Positions 56,501-59,486 of a DNA stretch of 59,486 bases are shown in pieces. Within the stretch, counting starts at the first letter, position 1. Each line of letters begins with the position of its first letter. Under the pieces are notes generated by a model. That model ran no database searches and was not told where the DNA came from. It saw only the letters and a list, made by a program, of their open reading frames with translations. The position numbers and the translations under genes are program-made. The stretch spans positions 1 to 59,486 of IMG/VR virus record IMGVR_UViG_3300044765_000192. One strand, given 5' to 3'. This DNA comes from a virus.

Positions 56501-59123
56501 CGATGTTCGCACCAGGGGGCAGGCCAGGAAGCGCGCTTTGATTTGTGCATAAGAGCCATGTACTAGCGTCATAACTGACGTAGATATTCATTGCTCCTTG
56601 TGTGCCATTTGTTGATGTAGGTGCACTTGTACCGGGTGGATAAACAATATCGGTAAACGTTCCGCTTGCAGGTAACGAAGCAGTCCATGAAATTGTACTG
56701 TTTTGTACTAAACCAACAGTGCTAATAGAATGCGCGGGGCTGATTCGTGTAGAGAGTGCAGGCTGATAAACCTGTACTACATCGTTAATAACGATTGGAA
56801 TATAGCCGCCTCGTGTGCCTACTACGGGCGGGTAAATTTGCGTCGTTGTCGCTGTGGTAGAGAGAAATGGGCTACCTGATTGCGATCCGAGATAAATATT
56901 TTTAACATAAACCGTGTATATCCCTGTAGCGGAACCGGTAATTTTTGCCATGACAGCCGTAATTGTTTTTCCAGAAAGTCCTGTCAGTGGGATTTGGCGC
57001 GTGTACCAGGCATCTTTCGCATAAGTTGACAAATCCGTTAAGAAATCAGCCGAGACGCCATTTTGGTCAGAGATTCCCGCATACCCTGTTGTACCTGTTT
57101 GATCGTCGGGTGTGCCATAGGTGTACGATGAGAGCAGTGATCCATCGCTAAACAAGAGATCGATGCCAGCCATGAAAGCTGGTGATGTGCTAGCTATCCA
57201 GAGATCGTAATTGATCGTATCATTGCTTGCAACGGTCATCGAGCCGGACCAGATCTCTGCGTAAGCATAGTTGCTCAAAGATTCGGCGATATTTGATGTG
57301 TTGTTGAGCGGAGCTGATGCTGTATTTGACGATGACACATTCAAGGGAAATTGCACAACCGTACGCAGAGCGCTTTGTGTGGTTGGTGTCAGCGCATTTC
57401 CGCTGGCCACCATATTCGTCAGCGTGCCAGATGCAAAGTCCGATGTGACTGATTCCGTCAGCGTAAATTGTGTTCCTGCTCTGGTCAGCTCCAAATCCCC
57501 GGTATTGCTTGTCACCGGCGGTGTCGCCGTGTTTGGAGCGTATGTGAACGGCGTTGTGGTGGTCGTGGCAATCGTCCCGTTTAACGTGCCCTGGCTGAAT
57601 GTGGAAGGGGTATAATCGCTTTCTAGCGCGAATTCGCCAGTAACGCCCTCCTGATTCAACGTTTGCTGGATAAAATCACAAACGATGTCCCCGGCTTGCC
57701 AGTTCAGATAGTTTGTGGTGTTGGCGCGCTTGTCCACGTCGCGGTGGTGGTCCGCGCAAGTCAACTGATGCTCAAGCTGCGGCGAGCCAGGGCCTGCCAC
57801 CACTCTGCTCATCTTGTCACTGGCAAGATAGCCGTCATAGAGTTTGCCCTGATCATGATCGCTCAGCACAACCGGCATGTTTGGCGTATATGATAGATTA
57901 CCGTTTGTGTCTTCGCCGGTCAGCGTCAACACACTGCGTTGATCCAGCGCGTCCGCCAGTACAAAACTCTCATTTTTGACAGGCAATGTTGCGCCGCTTT
58001 GCAAGCTCGGCATGCCAACATAGCAGGAAAGCCCTGGCGGCGTCGTGATCATCTGCGGAGAAAAGATAGTCCCGTCGTTAAACACACCAGCACCGGCACT
58101 GTTCGAGACATAAACTGTGAACACGTCGCTGGCCCAGGCCGTGTTTCCGTTGAATGCAAACGCATCTACGTAGAGCGTGTCGTTTGCAATAAATTGCCAG
58201 AGCGTTGCTGATGCCGACGGCAAGAAATACGTGGTTTTCGTGGTTGAGAGTGTCTGACTGTTCAGCACGCTGCTACCAATGGCATAGTAGGTGCCGTCCA
58301 TGGTACGCCGGTAAAAACGTACGTAAAGTGATGCTCCACTCATCGCTGCCCCAGATTTTGCCAATGTAAAAGCCGCCTGCCAATTGCCTGCGGTGATGGT
58401 ATACCCTTGCAAGGGTATGGACCAACCTTTGCCTGTCGGCGCTGGCAATGCAGGGGTGCCGCTGGACGTGCCGCCTTGGCTGAGCAGTTCAATATAGAGA
58501 TTGTTGCCTGAGCTAGGGGCGGTGATGCTGACACTCGTTTCTGCGCCGCCTGTTGTCTGAGACATCTGGTCAGAGAGTATCAGGCTGCTGATAGTCGATG
58601 CAACATTTGAGACATAGAATGCAGAGGCCGCCAGCCCTGCTAGGTAGTGATTAATGATTTGAGCAGGCGTGAGCACATAGTTGTACAGTGCTACTTCATC
58701 CAGATCGCCGCTTTGTGGTGAGCCTGCATAATAGATGTCCGTGTCAATCCCGATAAAATCGCCGGTGCCGCTGGTATAGACACTCCCATTTAAATAAATC
58801 GTGGTTATGCCGGTGGTGTTGGAGGTTGTGATTACAACATACTGCCAGCCGCTTGACAGTTTAATCCAGTATTCCAGGCTGAGTGCCGTCCAAGTGGAAG
58901 GATTGAGCGTATAAGGCAAAGCGAGCTGTGCAGTTGATGAGAACAACATGCAGGTATCGGTATCGCCTACAATGGCCCCTGCTTGGCTGTAGGTGACGCC
59001 CGAGCTGGACACGGTGCCATTGTAGCCATTGCCGCTACTGTCTATGGCTGTGGAGCCAGACAACTCGTCCAGGCGGTAATACGCTGTAGGCGAATCTGCC
59101 AGAATCGTTGACCTGTAACTCAT
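53565..59123 (-). CDS. Giant tail protein with lectin-like domains
   Basis: 1852 residues. N-terminal LamG/concanavalin-like domain (AYYRLDELSGSTAIDSSGNG at about 14-33, GDLDEVALYNYVLTPAQI at about 140), several further beta-sandwich parts with LamG-like signatures (YYELGVYDASSSGGF...HRVRVKMKSGLINVYWDGQ near 1470), and a C-terminal tail-hub-like region (GLLARYGNNDPVELTGTTMYPGLVPGTVIPLFL). Likely the tail-tip/receptor-binding hub. It follows the fragment at the right edge by 10 bp. Confidence 0.8.
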   Translation of the reverse strand: MSYRSTILADSPTAYYRLDELSGSTAIDSSGNGYNGTVSSSGVTYSQAGAIVGDTDTCMLFSSTAQLALPYTLNPSTWTALSLEYWIKLSSGWQYVVITTSNTTGITTIYLNGSVYTSGTGDFIGIDTDIYYAGSPQSGDLDEVALYNYVLTPAQIINHYLAGLAASAFYVSNVASTISSLILSDQMSQTTGGAETSVSITAPSSGNNLYIELLSQGGTSSGTPALPAPTGKGWSIPLQGYTITAGNWQAAFTLAKSGAAMSGASLYVRFYRRTMDGTYYAIGSSVLNSQTLSTTKTTYFLPSASATLWQFIANDTLYVDAFAFNGNTAWASDVFTVYVSNSAGAGVFNDGTIFSPQMITTPPGLSCYVGMPSLQSGATLPVKNESFVLADALDQRSVLTLTGEDTNGNLSYTPNMPVVLSDHDQGKLYDGYLASDKMSRVVAGPGSPQLEHQLTCADHHRDVDKRANTTNYLNWQAGDIVCDFIQQTLNQEGVTGEFALESDYTPSTFSQGTLNGTIATTTTTPFTYAPNTATPPVTSNTGDLELTRAGTQFTLTESVTSDFASGTLTNMVASGNALTPTTQSALRTVVQFPLNVSSSNTASAPLNNTSNIAESLSNYAYAEIWSGSMTVASNDTINYDLWIASTSPAFMAGIDLLFSDGSLLSSYTYGTPDDQTGTTGYAGISDQNGVSADFLTDLSTYAKDAWYTRQIPLTGLSGKTITAVMAKITGSATGIYTVYVKNIYLGSQSGSPFLSTTATTTQIYPPVVGTRGGYIPIVINDVVQVYQPALSTRISPAHSISTVGLVQNSTISWTASLPASGTFTDIVYPPGTSAPTSTNGTQGAMNIYVSYDASTWLLCTNQSALPGLPPGANIAGTSLYLKEQFQAGSDPTALPSLLQVQITINSAAATTTSDVVAAYGSTSQWNTGTYNGTAVNSNGDLVNGGTYRPNWTTFDYTYWASAGSGTPSISTTSSTLTISNSASGNSNNLVLSLDDVLPLTNGTIECDVSTSSAGSNQWSRTGIIYRGGNWQAGWNSATGNSIQYAPLMQGYLVYIQADTANSTMLVALISLSMTGTASNIGNYTTTISQGTTYHLKVVFNGNRHTVYFNHGANPIIDMVDTVYTGAGRVGLYSMGTQGSSSTSHQTSIWSNYTCTPLATGTWISPSIALSGTCGYTQISWSELATNGAQQSTAVVLTRVNGNVLWQQCANGAEIPLLIPGTSVSSLQIQVILYSNPGITAPTITGLYARVCGNYGTVTGTRISPALSLTPVGYITSSNCMWNANTPTGTSVVVASSQDSATWTNVGNNGAGAALPYWNNQPSATQDLFSANTTANYTNTSKSGGSSASVTYDTTNSRITLAGGSGGLYLNNSINCADVDLLCDMDESDAGGLCWHVVDTSDYYELGVYDASSSGGFTNQLRLYKVSGGSRTLLGSASSITFTRGTFHRVRVKMKSGLINVYWDGQCVQSYLDTSPLGAGQVGLRNDGGASRYYQLWCQPLGTNLSGQVLYTKVTMSTSDPQYMPQLFTLVCCVRGPSIATGATIYQLHPPTLPFAAYYSAEMDTLVQVSGDYYWYVDKWRQLHFRPRLARPGAFPVQSMADSANSSGFLLYQPTVTVTNSADPLRNQQVVTNVIGLVTPPTEVKVADGSTTSWALGYPVHSAPTILVSGQPATVGIQGIDDNKQFYWQPGSPSISYDSSLPKLPAGTVIDITYVGESTINVIVPNNTAIAAQAAIEGNSGIIAEIEDANSLNTTTAATFGMTQAQATAFANGLLARYGNNDPVELTGTTMYPGLVPGTVIPLFLPEMGQWNAQLPIVKLTTTAYQGTNGMVYLYSIDATNGANLTSWARVWF

Positions 59124-59133
59124 ACATCACCAC

Positions 59134-59486
59134 CTAGCAAGGGTACCAGAGACTGGTCGTTGAATTATAGAAAAAGGTTTGTGCGTTATTCGCCGCAATA
59201 ACACAGCTCGTGCCGTTAGCTACGTGAGAAGTCGCACTTGTGGCCATAGTTATACTAAAGCTGCTAGCATTCACGACTACGCAAAACTGCCCCCCATAGC
59301 CAGGTTGCATGATAATGCCGGTCACGTTCGCCGTTGGGGCAACCACAATATCTGACAGTCCCTGAGCGTTAATGGTGCCGTTGGACGCCAGAGAATTGGC
59401 TGTTGTTGAAGCCGTAAAGTAAAAGCCTGCTGCGGTATTTATTCCTCCAGTCATGAAGAGATTGCCATGATTGTCCACCTGAAAAA
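59134..59486 (-). CDS. C-terminal part of a tail protein (open at right edge)
   Basis: About 117 residues visible, starting FQVDNHGNLFMTGGINTAAG, then a small beta domain (DIVVAPTANVTGIIMQPGYGGQFCVVVNASSF...) ending TTSLWYPC. FQVDNxGN repeats are common after the beta-helix of spike proteins. Its frame matches the spike gene at 1-598 if base 59486 is followed by base 1. Confidence 0.7.
   Translation of the reverse strand, partial: FQVDNHGNLFMTGGINTAAGFYFTASTTANSLASNGTINAQGLSDIVVAPTANVTGIIMQPGYGGQFCVVVNASSFSITMATSATSHVANGTSCVIAANNAQTFFYNSTTSLWYPC

Overview
The window reads as one temperate siphovirus genome, opened inside a tail-spike gene. All late genes lie on the minus strand. They run from terminase (14.7 kb) down through portal, scaffold, capsid, head-tail connectors, tail tube and tape measure to base 1. 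They then continue from base 59,486 down to about 46.9 kb with large tail proteins, a second spike, amidase, holin and a glycosidase-like protein. The spike gene cut at base 1 and the tail-gene fragment at base 59,486 are in the same frame if the ends are joined. This fits a circular or circularly permuted genome of about 59.5 kb, but I cannot prove it from one linear string. The host is probably a Ktedonobacteria-like Chloroflexota. That is an inference from the IscB type, several apparently leaderless genes and a type ISP restriction-modification fragment; no host marker gene is present.

Layout. (1) 0-14.7 kb (-): packaging, head and tail genes, including a textbook -1 frameshift site in the tail-assembly chaperone and an unexpected VIT/CCC1-like membrane protein. 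(2) 15.0-18.7 kb (-): a PD-(D/E)XK nuclease next to a ParB-methyltransferase fusion, small orphan genes and a solo LuxR-type HTH. (3) 18.7-21.5 kb (-): a putative small RNA, a Rha-type antirepressor that looks frameshifted, a replication initiator with iteron-like repeats inside its gene plus a perfect DnaA box, and an XRE repressor facing a divergent promoter/operator region. (4) 21.6-27.2 kb (+): small early genes interrupted by an IscB locus (RNA-guided nuclease plus upstream omega RNA). (5) 27.2-31.0 kb (-): small orphans, a repetitive Pro/Glu/Lys-rich protein, a four-helix membrane protein and a tyrosine integrase. (6) 31.0-36.9 kb: an attachment region with two inverted halves of a tRNA-Arg, a type ISP restriction-modification C-terminal fragment, a TPR protein with a Tat-like signal, two small XRE regulators and a degenerate tRNA-like gene. 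(7) 37-46.9 kb (+): replication and recombination (RusA, RepA-like helicase, DnaG-like primase, Erf/Rad52-like annealing protein, SSB) and small regulators, ending at a strong bidirectional terminator against the late operon.

Three features cut across the genes. The palindrome CCCTTGCAAGGG occurs exactly 14 times that I could locate, with about 18 near copies, both between genes and inside them, where it is often read as Pro-Leu-Gln-Gly. A GGTAACG-rich repeat of roughly 200 bp is present three times, one copy being translated as part of the helicase. Several consensus promoters are embedded in operator-like inverted repeats; the clearest is an 18-bp perfect inverted repeat over the IscB omega RNA promoter.

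How it would work: an XRE repressor holds the divergent early promoters at 21.4-21.5 kb. Induction would express the initiator and, from two promoters sharing a 21-bp block (37.03 and 42.36 kb), the replication and recombination genes. The integrase recombines at a tRNA-Arg 3' end. The late operon starts at a consensus-like promoter near 14.8 kb.
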